A stretch of 64,000 nucleotides of DNA, taken from the NCBI GenBank assembly GCA_037833965.1, contig AP031351.1, positions 12,908,501 to 12,972,500 of the forward strand, in the 5' to 3' direction. The DNA is from Marchantia polymorpha subsp. ruderalis. Lineage: Eukaryota; Streptophyta; Marchantiopsida; Marchantiales; Marchantiaceae. Under the pieces are notes generated by a model, which was not told the origin of the DNA, ran no database searches, and worked only from the letters and a program-made list of their open reading frames with translations. Shown in pieces: positions 40,920 through 53,172 of the stretch (position 1 is its first letter; every line of letters starts with the position of its first letter). Position numbers and translations under genes: made by a program.

Positions 40920-41247
40920 TGATGTGCTGCTCTCAACTAACACACTAATTAGCACATTATATTCTTATATAACAAGTACACAAATTGATAATTGTTGAAC
41001 AAAACACAAGAATCAAAACACATTGTTCACATGCAAATATGTGGTTTATTCAAAATCAGACTACGTCAACATGAACATCGAGATTACTCAAAGACCTTCA
41101 AATTGTTCAAGTCAAGATGAGTTTTGCATTTTCATATATATCTTGCAGCAAAGATTTTAGATTTAACCCTGATTGGGCAAGTAATACTATAACTAACTCA
41201 AGTTAGATTAATTCAAATTTAACCCGAAGCTTGAGTTAATACTAACA
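40920..41247 (-). mobile_element. Candidate 3' LTR of a Ty1/copia fossil
   Basis: The forward sequence begins TGATGTGCTG and ends ACTAACA (TG...CA ends). It abuts, on the internal side of a minus-strand element, a purine tract AGGGGTAGATT at 41248-41260 that looks like a polypurine tract. Length about 328 bases. The outer target-site copy cannot be judged because the matching LTR is missing. Confidence 0.5.
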
Positions 41248-41412
41248 ATCTACCCCTAAATTCATATTGATAGAACCGTAACCTATATAATTATTTAGAA
41301 GAAAATTCTAGAAAGAATCCAATAGAAAACCCCTCTTTAGAATTAGAGTAAATTATAACTAAACTGTAACCAAAACAAAATCAAAGAATAATATAAAGAG
41401 AAAAATCAAAAG

Positions 41413-41760
41413 CTAGCAAATTCTACTTGTGCTCCTCATGCAAAACTTGCATAGTAGCACAATGTAGTTTGAAACTCTCAAAATAAATAACTTGATCAAT
41501 TCATGAGCTCGATTGAATTTACAATCTATCTTGGCTAATTCAATTCTTTTATTAGAAATTGCATGTCCAATAAAATGATACATGATGTCGATGTGTTTTT
41601 TTCTGTTGTCCATCACCTAATAAGCATCAAGATGTAAAAGACTTTGACTATCATAATGAAGATTGACAACGTCTTATTTCAATCCCATCTTAGTATTAAA
41701 TCTATCTATCCAAATAGCATCATTTTTCGCTTCTGCTGCCACTACATACACACTGTTGAA
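41413..41760 (-). mobile_element. Ty1/copia fossil: RNase H end
   Basis: The minus strand reads as the copia RNase H C-terminus (for example KHIDIMYHFIGHAISNKRIE and EAKNDAIW). It lies next to the candidate LTR at 40920-41247, in the expected order. Decayed. Same family or close to 21490-22944. Confidence 0.75.
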
Positions 41761-42640
41761 GACTAACCTACGCACTTTTGCAAAAAAATCTTCAACTAAT
41801 GCTTCCACCATCAAGTATAAACACATATGCAATTTTAGACTTTCTCTAATTAATATATATTTTTAATGATTGGATGGAAACATGATGATTTATCATCATT
41901 CGGAATGAATTGATGACATGTTGGAAGTAAGATTTTATCGTTTTGTATTTGTTGTCAATATCCATTTAATGAAGAGTAGATTCATCTTAAATATCTCTCA
42001 TTTTCAAAGTTGTATTCAATCTTTGTTCATTGAGTTCAGTTTCTAGTTTTATAATTTGCCACATATGTTAAATTATTATCCAATTGGTTTAATTAACGCA
42101 ATTATGAGTCACAATTGAATGTGTATGAAGAGCTCGGCCGTTGCACAAAGATATAAGGTTGAAGTGATTTCAACTTCTAGTGTAATAAGTTTAGATAAAA
42201 AACTAATGTGAAATGTGAGATGCAATTGATGATGATTAACAAGTCGTGATTGCTAATAGAGTTTTTTTAAGATCTAACCTTTGATTGATAACAAAATGAA
42301 TTTGAAGTAAAGTTGAAATAAAATCTAGCAAATGATGAGAAAAAAAAATCAAAGTGAAGTTCACATCTAAAGATTTCACACCCCAAAAAAATGTAAACCA
42401 CAACAAAAAGGTTTCAACTATAACAAAACATGCTATAATTTGATTGATATGTGTATTGGCTGCAATATTTAATCTGATTATATATCAGAATTTTTATTAT
42501 AATTAATATAATAACAATTTTTTATGGTTTTTTAGAATAAAAAATCTGCATGAAATAACCTATTGATTTTATAAAAAAATTGGATTTATAGATTATTGAA
42601 ATCTATCATAAATTGAAACAAGCTTATAAGCAATGGATTG
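41761..42640. other. AT-rich spacer between copia fossils
   Basis: No gene recognised; possibly more decayed retrotransposon sequence. Confidence 0.4.
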
Positions 42641-43210
42641 TAACGTTTGATGAGTTTATTAAAGCATAATTATTTTCAAGGAGTGTTGTATAACCTATGT
42701 GCAAGACATTGAATGATGAGATCTTCAATCTCATTATTCAAGTAATCTACATGGATAACATGTTAGTTTTGGCAACAAATGAATTTAACAACAATAAATG
42801 AAATAAATAATTTAATAATTCTAGACAAATTCAAGATGTTGCTATGTATGTTTGTTCATAAATATTTGAAAAAAATAATAAAGTTATGGAAAATATATTT
42901 AATGAATGTTTCACATGTTTAACATGCCAAATTTGGAACTACACATTACTTTGGCATCATATGTCATTAAGAAGATAAAAACATCAACAATATTTTATGA
43001 CAAAGCAATGATCAATTTTATGTACTTAATAATATACACAAAATTTGATATTGCTTTAGCTATAAACAAGTTGGACATGTACATGTCAAATTTAAATAAG
43101 ATGCATTAGCAAGCTATGAAAGGAATTCTCACACGATTTAAGAAAATTAAAGATTATGATATTTTTTTATATTTTATTAACAATGTAAAATCTTTATTAT
43201 GTTACTTTTG
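42641..43210 (+). mobile_element. Ty1/copia fossil: reverse transcriptase part
   Basis: The plus strand reads as copia reverse transcriptase (YMDNMLVLATNEF near 42750, corresponding to the YVDD region, and FMYLIIYTKFDIALAINKLD near 43018-43080). Opposite in direction to 41413-41760, so a separate or rearranged insertion. Strongly decayed. Confidence 0.7.
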
Positions 43211-43860
43211 TGCTCATTATCAAAACAAAATTGGACAATAGAAAATATATGATTGATGATGTAAGCATTGATTAGAAATCTCTTTTTTAAAAATAACTAA
43301 ATTATTTCACAATGATATATATATATAACAACAAATGTTGAGCTAACTTATCATTGGTATGATATTAATATTGGAAATTATCAATTTTCATTGTATTACA
43401 GTTTAGTCATGCAAATTATAGTATTATAGTAGGTGTAATAATCCATTTAAGAGATGCGTTTACGTAGATAAGTAGGGTTAGGCATTTTTACATGTTACTG
43501 GGCACATCATACTCGATAAATACACTGTGATCTTCGAAAGAGAAAGTTGTTATGATCTGGGGAGTAAGAGATGAGTTGAGAGGCATAATATGCAGCGGCA
43601 GAAATAACTCCGCCGCGCATTTATCGAGAGTAAACAGTATAATCCAATGGTACAGCGAGAAGCTTGAGTTTGATACCGAAGAGGCTACTGAATGCTTGAC
43701 TACAGAATCGACCGCGGAACTGTACATGCGCAATTCAGGCATTCATCGGACTCTTTTCGGAAGAGAAGACGCAATTCCTTAGCGCGGGCATTCGATCAGA
43801 AGAGTCGGCGATCGATTACAGGACGGTGTCTGGGAAGTAGCAGCAGCAGCAGCAGTAGCC
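43211..43860 (+). promoter_or_regulatory. 5' flank and leader of the Asterix gene
   Basis: AT-rich to about 43480, then GC-richer. Just before the start codon is an AGC/AGT repeat (43838-43858), typical of a plant 5' UTR. A 76-codon frame at 43552-43782 ends 78 bases before the main start and could act as an upstream frame if transcription starts early enough. Confidence 0.5.
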
Positions 43861-44151
43861 ATGTTTCCTGGCGATCCGAGGCAGCCGACCGCCGCTAAGC
43901 CTTACGTGCATCCCGTAATGAATCCCGTAGATTTACCGCCTGATTATTCGAGTCTTCTGGCAGTGATGTTTGGGGTTGTCGGTGTAATGCTTCGAAATAA
44001 AGCGGGATCGTGGTTGGCACTCATATTCTGTGTTCAATCGTTTGTCAATATGAAGAATGTCGAGACAGATCTGAAGCAAGTCGTGATGGCACTGACATTC
44101 GCCGTCATGGGAATGGTGACCAACTATCTTGGGCCCGCATCCAAGGCATAA
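43861..44151 (+). CDS. Asterix (WDR83OS/UPF0139 family), PAT-complex subunit, intronless
   Basis: Small ER membrane protein that with CCDC47 forms the PAT chaperone of the multipass translocon (known from animal work). 96 residues, the family length. It opens with a Pro-rich cytosolic part (MFPGDPRQPTAAKPYVHP, then NPVDLPPDY), followed by three hydrophobic stretches: about 36-52 (LAVMFGVVGVML), 57-70 (SWLALIFCVQSF) and 78-93 (VVMALTFAVMGMVTNYLG), with the family's MKN...LKQVV loop between. It ends GPASKA. The whole protein is in one exon. The start follows an AGC-repeat leader. Identification rests on remembered family sequences and fits along the whole length. Confidence 0.92.
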   Translation: MFPGDPRQPTAAKPYVHPVMNPVDLPPDYSSLLAVMFGVVGVMLRNKAGSWLALIFCVQSFVNMKNVETDLKQVVMALTFAVMGMVTNYLGPASKA

Positions 44152-47100
44152 TCGCCTGGATGGGGAACCAGTTTTCCTTTGTAATCTGATAGAAAATATT
44201 CAGGCATACTTTTGCCTTCGGAGCAGGCAGGACACCAAAGTGCCTGTGGAATGTCAAGTCGGTGCATCTGCTGAGAGTGATGTTCCATCAGTCGGATCTT
44301 GGAACGGTTTTACGTTCCAACCGCTAGGGTTCGGGTCTGAGCAACTCGCAGTCCGGTTATCATGGATTCGGTTTCAGAGACCGTGATTTGCCAGCCAGTC
44401 TGAGATAGGTTGATCATGCTATTGGATTGGTTTGTAGACTTTGGGACCACTTAGCTGGGTCGTGCACCTGTCTTCTGATTTGGCGGCATTTGGAGATTGC
44501 AAGTTAGTAATACGTCGTCATACCTTCATGTTTTCCAATGCAATTCACGCTCTAGTGACTTCTGTACACGGCGTGCTCCCTGCAAATTGAAAATAAAATT
44601 CGTCCTCTCGCTAGTTCTGCTTGGCATTGCGCTTGCGGTCTTGATCTCGCGTGTGTGGTCATATCCAAAACTAATATTTTTCTTATGCCATGTCGTACAA
44701 TGTATAGGAATTTTGATGTAGCCACATCAAAAATGCATCATAAGCTTAAAGAAGGTGTAGATAGTCATCGATATAACAGAGCAATTATCTTCACTTACGA
44801 CATTCTGAATTGATGATTTTTTTATACTATAAGCACATCAGGATCTATGTGCTTGTGTTTCTACGTTTGTTTTTCATGTTGTTCATCATTTTGACCTCAG
44901 CACAGTGACTTGTGAAGAGTATGATCTTCTCCAGCAAATTTGATTCCACGCAGTAGTTGCGGGGGTATTCGGTATTTCGTCGTACGGATAGGTCGATTCT
45001 ATCTGTACAGCAGAATGGGTCGACCTCTTCATAAACTGTCATCGTACGTTGTCGATTTTCTTTCATAACTTACTGTTCGGTTGTCTGTAGGCAATGATCA
45101 TATTCCTCAAATCTGAAAGCCCTGTTCGAACCGCCCAAGCTAAGAATGTGTAATTAGAAGCTCGTGGTTTACACACCCTCCTTTCTGAATTGTGAAGTCT
45201 TTGAGACTGTGTAAATACGCTAGCAGTAGATGATGCAAGGAAAAGTATTGGACATATGATGACTATCGACTTGTTATAGTCGATGCAGAACTGCATGTTA
45301 TTACTCAGTAAGGAGACTCCAAGTAGCTATCCAGCTTGTTGTTAATTCATTTTTTTCATACTTGCCTTTCCTCCTTACTATTACAACGTCGTGTTCTGGT
45401 TTTCTGAATGAGAATTAATTTGAAGCATTAATACCTTTCACATCGCATACAAAGGCTTACGCCTTCAGCCGCGGTTTTCTATGGTACATTGACTTCCACG
45501 TTTTATTTCAGCAACTTCGCAATCGTTTCCAGTTGTCAGCTTGGAACTCGGAATTTGCGAAGAGCGTCTGTTAGTGTTTCATATATAACGATCGTTTCTT
45601 ACGTATGCGTCCTTTCTGCAGTTCTTATCTCGGTACATGTCCATGCAGTTCTTCACCTTTCGAGGTGGAGTTGCTAGTCTTCATATGTGGGAGCACATTT
45701 GCGTCAGTAGCCAATTTCATATGAGTCTGAATATTTTTGCTGCCTGTTTAGTCTGAAGGTGGAATGCAAATTTTTCAAGTGAGCGTCAGGCTGAGAGAAG
45801 GATGGCCTTCTAACGATGTCAAAGTAGACGAATCGAATCAATTGAGGTAACTTCATCTGTCCAGCGCCAAACCTGTATGCGATTTAGCTCTCCTCTTTCC
45901 ACGACGAACCCTATCATTTGGACTCTGTGAAATCATGAAATTGTTACTATTGGTTGCTCTGCATGCGTTTTCTAAATTCAGCGCTTGAGATCTTCGAGAG
46001 AGAAGAGTTGTGTTGTAAGTTAAGAGAAAATGGATTGCCTAGGCTGGATGCAGCCTCCACGGTTGTTTCTCTCGTTCCATGGGCTTCTATTTCTTCCTTT
46101 CACTCCTTGTACTCCATGAAGGGGCTTTTCGTGTCTTCAACACCCTTTTATACTGCTCATTTTGAACTCACAAATGAATCGAGTAAGGGAAACTCCTCTA
46201 CCAGGGGAATATTGTCGAATGCAAGTTGTGATGTTAGGGATGATTTGCCGCTGCACAGTTACCACAATGAACGATGCAACCAAGTACGATTCTAGTATCG
46301 ATTTAACCTGAAAGTCGTGATTAACTGAATCTGTAAACGGATCAGTGCTCAATTTCCATATCAGCTGATTTGTTCAAAGACTAAAACCTCACTTTCAGTG
46401 CTCTTACTATTCGTAGAGAATCGTATGACGTCGAAGGTAGTAGTAGAAAGAATCAAAGCAGTAATACTGCTAAGCCACAGCTGTGACTGAGGTCTTTCTG
46501 TCAGCGGTTTTGTCTATGTTCCGTAGATGTTGTCACTCTGATCTCTCTAATTGGGAGAGATTACTTCTGGCCAAATGGATACCAAGTGGAGGCACGTACA
46601 TTCATGTTAGTGGTGAACGCTTATATGTCTATTTGCATCAACGAACCCGAGTTTCTACGAGTACTGAATGCAGTAGTACTTGCTTATGCCGGCCATTGTT
46701 TTTACTGCAGTCATCCATTTTCTTGTATAAGGCGGCTCAATCTGACGGATATTGTACCCTACTTATAAAAAAGCGTATTTTTAAAGCTGAATTGTATCTC
46801 TAATGCAGTGACCGTGGTGTAAAGATAATTGTTTGTTTGTAGAGTCGAGAGTCAAAATTACTTAAGTCCCAACATACTTCTTGTGTATGACGAAAAACAC
46901 TAGTTGGCTGTAACAACATGACTAGTGGAATCCTAGCGAAACATACTGACGATACAGTCTGTCTCAATACCCAATTTATCCAAGCCAACATGCTAAGTTT
47001 CATTTACGCAGCTTACAGGGAGCTTACAGCTTAAGTAAATATGCTTATAACGCCTGACGACAATATGGCGACACTAGGGACTCGTTGATACGAAAATAAA

Positions 47101-47638
47101 CCAGACAGTGGAGGATTATCGATTTGCATACATGCCATGAAGCGATTCGCAATCGTTTGGATAGTTTTTAGTTTCTCGGGCGCAAAACTTTGAATACACT
47201 AATATAGTAATTACATCACAAGTAATAGCTGGTCCCTTAACAGTCTGACGAAGCTCTTATCCTTGTGTCTTATCTTGTTGCAAGTGCTGTAGGAACAAAG
47301 CTTCTACTGTGATATAAAAAGGTTCTCAATGACCTGGATTATTTCATCTCTACTTTTTAATGGTACACGTTGGCAAGATCACCCTTCCCGGTCTTCTTCC
47401 ATAATTCTTCTCACTTCTTCTCTAAGAAGCTGATCCCGTGTCTCCGACCGAATAATGCAGACGGAAGAAAACAAAAAGTCTTGCATACAGGTGGAAGAAT
47501 CTAAGAATCAACCTTTACCACCACAACTTTGCGGCTTTTTTATGTGACAGATACTGACCTTAAGGACTGTAGAAATTCCAACGCATCATCGAAAGGAATT
47601 CTGTCAACCTCCTCCTTTTCGCTAGTATCCTCGTCCTA
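44152..47638. other. Spacer between the Asterix and MYB genes
   Basis: The first part is the Asterix 3' flank, with a hairpin of 8-bp arms (TTGGAACG / CGTTCCAA, loop 6) at 44299-44320. Frames at 45489-45677, 45954-46295 and 46483-46803 have no recognisable domain. 47552-47638 is in-frame sequence just past the MYB stop, discussed under findings. No further gene recognised. Confidence 0.45.
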
Positions 47639-49694
47639 TTAACTCAGTCGGGCAACCCACCACTCAGGAGCTGCCGGACAGAGGGGCTCGAGGGAGTCAA
47701 ACACATCTGCTGCAAAGCCCGAGATGACGCTATCCGGGCTACAAGAGTCAGAGTCCTTGACATCAGGTTCTTGAATGCTGGGGTCGTTGGAGTAAAGCAT
47801 GGGAAGTTTCTCCCATTGTTGGCTGTTGGTCAGGAAGCTGGGAAGTTCAGGGCTGAACATCTGACTGCTGTGCATCGAGGATGCTTCTGTCTGTAGCAGA
47901 AAGTCAAGGTAGTTGTTGTTTTGTTGCTCCGTCGACAGAGGAACCCCGAAGTCCCTCGAGTTGCCTTGAATCAAAGGGAGCCCAATCTCTGGCAGCATTT
48001 GGACAGAGTCTTGTCCTCCATCAGTTCCAGAATGATGCTCAAAACAAGATCTTGCGTCTCTCCTGGACCTCGGTCTACGCTTGACGGATCGAGCATTTCT
48101 AGGCGTGATCATCATCCTGGGAGAATGCTGATACATGACAGAGCCGTGTCTCGGATCATCCAAGACCCTTCCACACTGGCTGAAATCGGAATCTGTGAAA
48201 TGAGAGTCACCGGCCACCATGTCCTGAAGCTTCAGGCTCAAAACATCGTCTACCTCCAGAGAATTGAATGGCTGGACGGAATGTCGCAGGCGCAAATGAC
48301 CTGGGGGCTCCCTGAAGGTATTGTCATCTTCAAACATGAAGGGTGTGACAAAGCCCGACGGCACTAATCCTGTGCCAGAAGGACTATGCACCTGCAACCC
48401 CTCAGAAAGTAACAAACTTAATATAACTACAAGGGATACGACACCAACTCAATGGACTTGTATTCTTGCCCTTAGGAGATGAGCCCTTACCGGATCAAGT
48501 TTAAACTTTATCTCCGCCAAGAAGTCATTGTGCACTTTCAAGTCAGCTCTGAGCAGTTAACATATTCAGTCTATTCCTGCTTCTGATAGTTTGATTGATG
48601 ATTGCAATTATCTGAGTCACAACGTTGTTTAGTTCGTTCCTTTCTTCCTCCTGGAGCTTATGCTGCAGGAGAGAGCTGATGGGAACTTTCTGCGTTGGGA
48701 TCGTGCTCTGGATTACAGTACTCGCTTGTTTATGGTGGGTAGGCGTGCTGAGGAATAGAGAACAAAGGACGAGGTTTTAAGTGGTGTTTGTTTGTTGTGT
48801 ATGTAACGAGTGCGTTGAGCAGGAAGAAGGCCTTCAACAAACTGACATCTCGCAAGAATTTGGAAATGAATTCGTCTATTATGCTGCACCTTAGGTGTCT
48901 GAGTGGAGAACGGCGAAGACACAAGGTGCACCTGAAAAGCTCCATAGTCTGTAATGGAAGGGTCTTTACGGAGGTCGGATGTGTCAGCAGCTGCATCTGT
49001 GCTGCCTGAAGGCATTTTAGGACGCTGCAGTGCGCGCAATATGCGTTTCTGCCGGGTGCTCCAGAAATTTTTCACATCGTTGTCGGTACGTCCAGGAAGA
49101 CATGAAGCAATTTTTGCCCACTTGTTACCAAGCTTCGCCTGCATCTCCACTACCAATTTCTCTTCCTCGGGGGAAAATTTACACCCACTTCTGCACAACG
49201 ATAGGATACGTAACCGCGTGAATTCCAATGTCTGATCTAGTTCGCCACACGAGTTGGAGCAGTGTGAGGAACAAAACATCGAATCATCTACGTCAAAATC
49301 ATCTACGTCAAAGCAGGGCCAAACGACACTATTAGATCCAATAACAACATCAGGAAGGCAGTCTTGGAAGATAGCAGGTAACTAACTCGTTGCAAACCTA
49401 CTCGCTACGTATTCCGGAAGGGGCTGGCCGGCTGAAAGATCAGAAGTAGATACTCTATCGACATATATTGGTATGGGTCAAAGCAGCAAGTTAATACCTC
49501 TTGAGATCCGGCTTGAGTTTGTTGACCCATCGCAGACGGCAAGATTTTCCCGTACGAGGCAACAAGCCTTTGGAACGAATGGAACTCCAGTCTCGTGCAC
49601 CAAATTGTCGCACATACTCCACCAGGATTTCGTCTTCTTCGGGCATCCATGGGCCCTTCCGTAGAACTTCATCTCCGTTTTGAATCGTTTTCAT
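47639..49694 (-). CDS. DUO1: R2R3-MYB transcription factor, DUO1 type, three exons
   Basis: Exons in coding order: 49694-49498, 49190-48932, 48391-47639; GT-AG, phases agree, 402 residues. R2 is about residues 13-65 with Trp at 16, 36 and 56 ([35 protein letters not shown]); R3 is about 67-115 ([40 protein letters not shown]), with Phe71 in place of the first Trp. [12 protein letters not shown], the Lys in GCKFS and the FWS-RQKR end are signatures of DUO1, the male-germline regulator of sperm differentiation in land plants. The C-terminus has [15 protein letters not shown], which resembles the acidic end I recall for Arabidopsis DUO1 (FPADMFD...). The middle is Ser/Pro/Asp-rich and unstructured-looking. 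Expression in antheridia is expected from the family, not shown here. Two stop codons in a row end the frame. Confidence 0.93.
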
Positions 49695-51499
49695 TTTTTA
49701 TCTGAGACCAGCCACTCCGCTGTTCTTCGAACTAAGAGGTTGTCAGATGAAAGTCTATCCAGTAACCTTTCTCCCAAAGTACAAGCTCTGCTAATTGAGA
49801 TCTGCAGTTCAAAAACAAAAGGTTAGTGTGAAGATCGATTTCCGGTCGTGAGATCCGCCGGTACAAGAAAACCAGGCAGCTCTTACGTTATTGATGGCTT
49901 TAATCCTGATTCGATTGACTTCGTCAATCGAATCAGGATTGTGGTAAATGCACATACTAGACTTTTCGCTAGCATCTCCAATGTAGAGATAGAAGTGCAC
50001 CTGGCGTCTTAACCGTAACACTTCACAGATGCACTTGCCAGCAATACGTTTCGAGGAGACGAGAGGTCTTTTTGCTCCGCATGTCCATCCCACCTATACT
50101 CGTTGTAACGGTGTGGCATCGGGTAGTGCTCGAATTCACATCCTTCTGGACATAAGGACAGAACGATTGGGACTACAAAGGCGCGTCATCCCATTCATGT
50201 GCCAACAGATTCGTTGGTTCACAGGTTACTGATGCGTTGTTGTGGCATTTAGCACCAGCACCTACTCTGGCAGTCTTAGGTGCGAAGCATCGTGTCGTGC
50301 AGGAAGGTTGGTCGATGTTACCACGCGAAGAAATGTTTCGCGATTCGGGAGAAATCTGCTTTCCTTCTTTCTTACTCTCGGAAGAAAGTTCTCGTTTCAT
50401 TCAACGGTTGCAATCCCCTCAAAGGATAGACGCGACAGGCAAATCACCCATCTTTCGCTTGCTTCTCGCCTCTTCTGGTGTCAGGCAGAAGACACGCTCG
50501 GGAAATGAGGGAGCCGTACTACAAGGCCATGTCCCTGTGGCCTGCTCAACAAGCAAGTTTAGTATGAACTCTGAATGGTGCGATCAATTCCTCTTCACGA
50601 GCTGTTCCCTACCGGCTGATGTCGTAAGGATGCCTCGTGCAGGGCAATGTCAAGTTTGTGGAAGCTAAATAATGGCCTTCAACTTGGCACATATCCTCTG
50701 CCAATGTCCAGCTTCACATATGAGTAGGTTTCGGCAGAGAGTCCATAAGTGCCACATCAAGACGCACGCCGATAGAATGCAACAGAATCGTCAACGTGTT
50801 GGAGAGCAACTTGAGCTGACCGATCGCACTCCCAGCGTCGGCAACGGAAAGTCTGATATCGGCTCAACACCTCGTGGAACCAGCGTCTGCCTCCCAGTAT
50901 GAACTTTGCACTCATGTGATTAAATACATATACCGTTCAGATGGATAAGGCTGATCCAGAAGTCCCTCGATCAACAAATATAGTCCTCCCGACGGAACAT
51001 GAGTGGCAACTCATTCCCACGCCAGCAGAGCAATACAGAGGAGCCCAATCCTCACCAACCACTTCTTACATCACTTCCCTTCCAACAGGTGTACAATTAG
51101 GAAGCAGAGAACACCAAGAGAACTGCCCAAGTCCACTCAACATTAAGATGGCCATCGTTGGTCGCAAGACACACCATAGAGTTCAGTGACCGGAATCGAT
51201 CGGTGGAGCTTACTGCGCGCTGTGCAATTACAGAGAAACAATTTCCAAAGGCAGCAGAGGAGAGTATAAACCCCAGTCTCCGGGCCTGACAACAAGAGCA
51301 CAGACAGCCAGGAAGGACGGAAAGAGGGAATGAGGGCGGATCGAACAACAGCCTCGGCAAGACGTGGCACAGAGAACGAATAGAAGCCACTGCTATATCG
51401 AGCTTCAAAGAGCTTGTGACGCAGCGGCAGAGCAAGACGAAAATCTGGAAAAAAGCACGACCATAGACGAACAATCCACCGCACCGACAGAATGCTGCG
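49695..51499. other. 5' flank of the MYB gene
   Basis: Likely promoter and leader of the minus-strand DUO1 gene, about 50% GC. Frames at 50237-50668 and 50941-51189 show no recognisable domain. A long perfect hairpin is listed separately. Confidence 0.45.
49902..49940. repeat. Perfect 18-bp hairpin upstream of DUO1
   Basis: Arms AATCCTGATTCGATTGAC and GTCAATCGAATCAGGATT with a 3-base loop (TTC). It lies 208-246 bases before the DUO1 start codon, so it is in the promoter or the 5' leader. Confidence 0.95.
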
Positions 51500-52300
51500 G
51501 CTTAGGCAGTCGCCAATTTCGCAAGAGCGACCGGGGACCGATGGAGCAGGGCAGTCGGGCGTGCGAGCGTGTAATTCACAGGGCGAGCAACGACGTCCGT
51601 GAACCAAATGTCACAAGAGTTTGCAAATTCGATTTGTCGCAGCGATCTGCAAATTGTGTGATCCAAGCTCGTCACCGGCGCAAGCCAGTGCGGTAGCGTA
51701 ACTCGCACGCATCGGGAGGCGATGTGCGAGCACGGAGACGCGCACGAACGACGCGATTTCGTGAATGGACGGACGGACAGACGGACAGTCGGAGACACAG
51801 AGAGAGAGAGAGAGAGAGACGGACGTGGTCGGGAGGGGAGTGCGTGAGAAGAGGAGAGGAGAGGAGAGAAGAGAAGGCAGAGGATGCACAGACGAAAGTA
51901 GTCCCTGAAGGAAGGAAGGAAGGAAGGAAGGGAGTACGGATGGAAGACAGAGGGAGAGGATGTGCTCTGCTCTTCTCTTCTCCTCCCTTCTCTTCCCTTC
52001 TGCTCTGGGCTCTTCTTCCAGCACAGCAAAGGAGCAGTTACGAAGCCATTTGATAGGCCACTTTCTTTGTCCGGTACGTTGCTCGATCTGATGGTCGCTT
52101 CATCCGCCCCGTCCGAAGGTTCTTTCCAGAACTCTATTTCTTCTCTTCAGACCTCCGCGTGCGCGCCTTTCTGTCAGTCAAGCGATCCTCACTTCACGCC
52201 ATCGAATTGTATTTCGCTTACTTCAATATTCCCTCCTTACCCGATGTTTGCGTTGCTACGATCAGAGAGCTGAGAAATATCGATTTGAGCTTTAATACTA
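51500..52300. promoter_or_regulatory. CpG- and GA-rich block, possible orphan promoter/leader
   Basis: Contains GGACGGACAGAC repeats (51761-51788), a GA microsatellite (51798-51818), GAGGAGAGGAGA runs (51850-51890), a GAAG repeat (51907-51931) and a pyrimidine-rich stretch (51965-52020). It resembles the leader upstream of VTI1 and would suit a plus-strand gene, but beyond 52300 only AT desert follows. The long reading frames are low-complexity. Confidence 0.4.
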
Positions 52301-53172
52301 TGACATCCAGTACGTAGTTCTCTTATTAAATGGTGGACTGCACATTGTGTCCCAATCTATTCATCAAATTGACTTTAATGATAGGAAGAAAGAGAGCATT
52401 TTCAACTCGAGCTCATCTTGCATTGAACATTCAGAAAATGAAATGGTAACTGTAACATGCCTGGGTATTGAATAATAATGATACGTTTGCTATACAATGC
52501 TACCAGAAACAACAAAATGACACAATATAGCGAAATCTATATAAGCCACATAAAGTTGTGTTTTTCTTTTAAATACGTCATTCAAATACTAAAATAATAC
52601 TGTACATGTATATACATCAACATTAGAAGAAGCAGTTGCGTAAACAAAATATCAGCATTTTTATTTTATTTTTTCTATGTCTAGAAAACAAAAAAAAACC
52701 ACCATTTCGGTCTAAATCTTGTGAAATGCTCTACAATTTATTGGTTTTTATATACTGATATTCACATCAAGCAAAATCTTTATTAAGAAAATCGAATGCA
52801 TCATTTTGGTTTTTTACTGTTACAACATAACTCTAATTTTGTGATATAATATTTTACACATCTATTATTTTACAACCTTTATTCATATAATTTATATTTT
52901 GGTAGTTTAATAATAATAAAATTTCAAAATTTTTACAATAAATACATGTTTGTATATATTTTTGAGTAATATGTAATACTATTTATCATGGTAGAAATTG
53001 AAATATGTGAATCTTAAAATGAAGTAATGTTCACCATTAATACTGCTTATAAAAATAATATGTGTATTATTAAATAATGCATTCAATTTTTATATTTTGA
53101 ATCTGGAATTCTTATGCTTTAATGTATAAAATGTCATATAAATATTTGGTTCTATTTATTGTAGATAGAAGT

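Noticed and set aside
47881-48367. Plus-strand frames of 67 and 148 codons opposite the DUO1 third exon
   Set aside because: Antisense shadows of a well-supported coding exon; no recognisable domain.
50237-50668. 143-codon frame upstream of DUO1
   Set aside because: Composition is not convincing, an overlapping frame of 88 codons exists, and nothing is recognised.
51502-52273. Long frames on both strands, including MVASSAPSEGSFQNSISSL at 52091
   Set aside because: Low-complexity sequence over GA/CT tracts; the possible first exon has no visible continuation.
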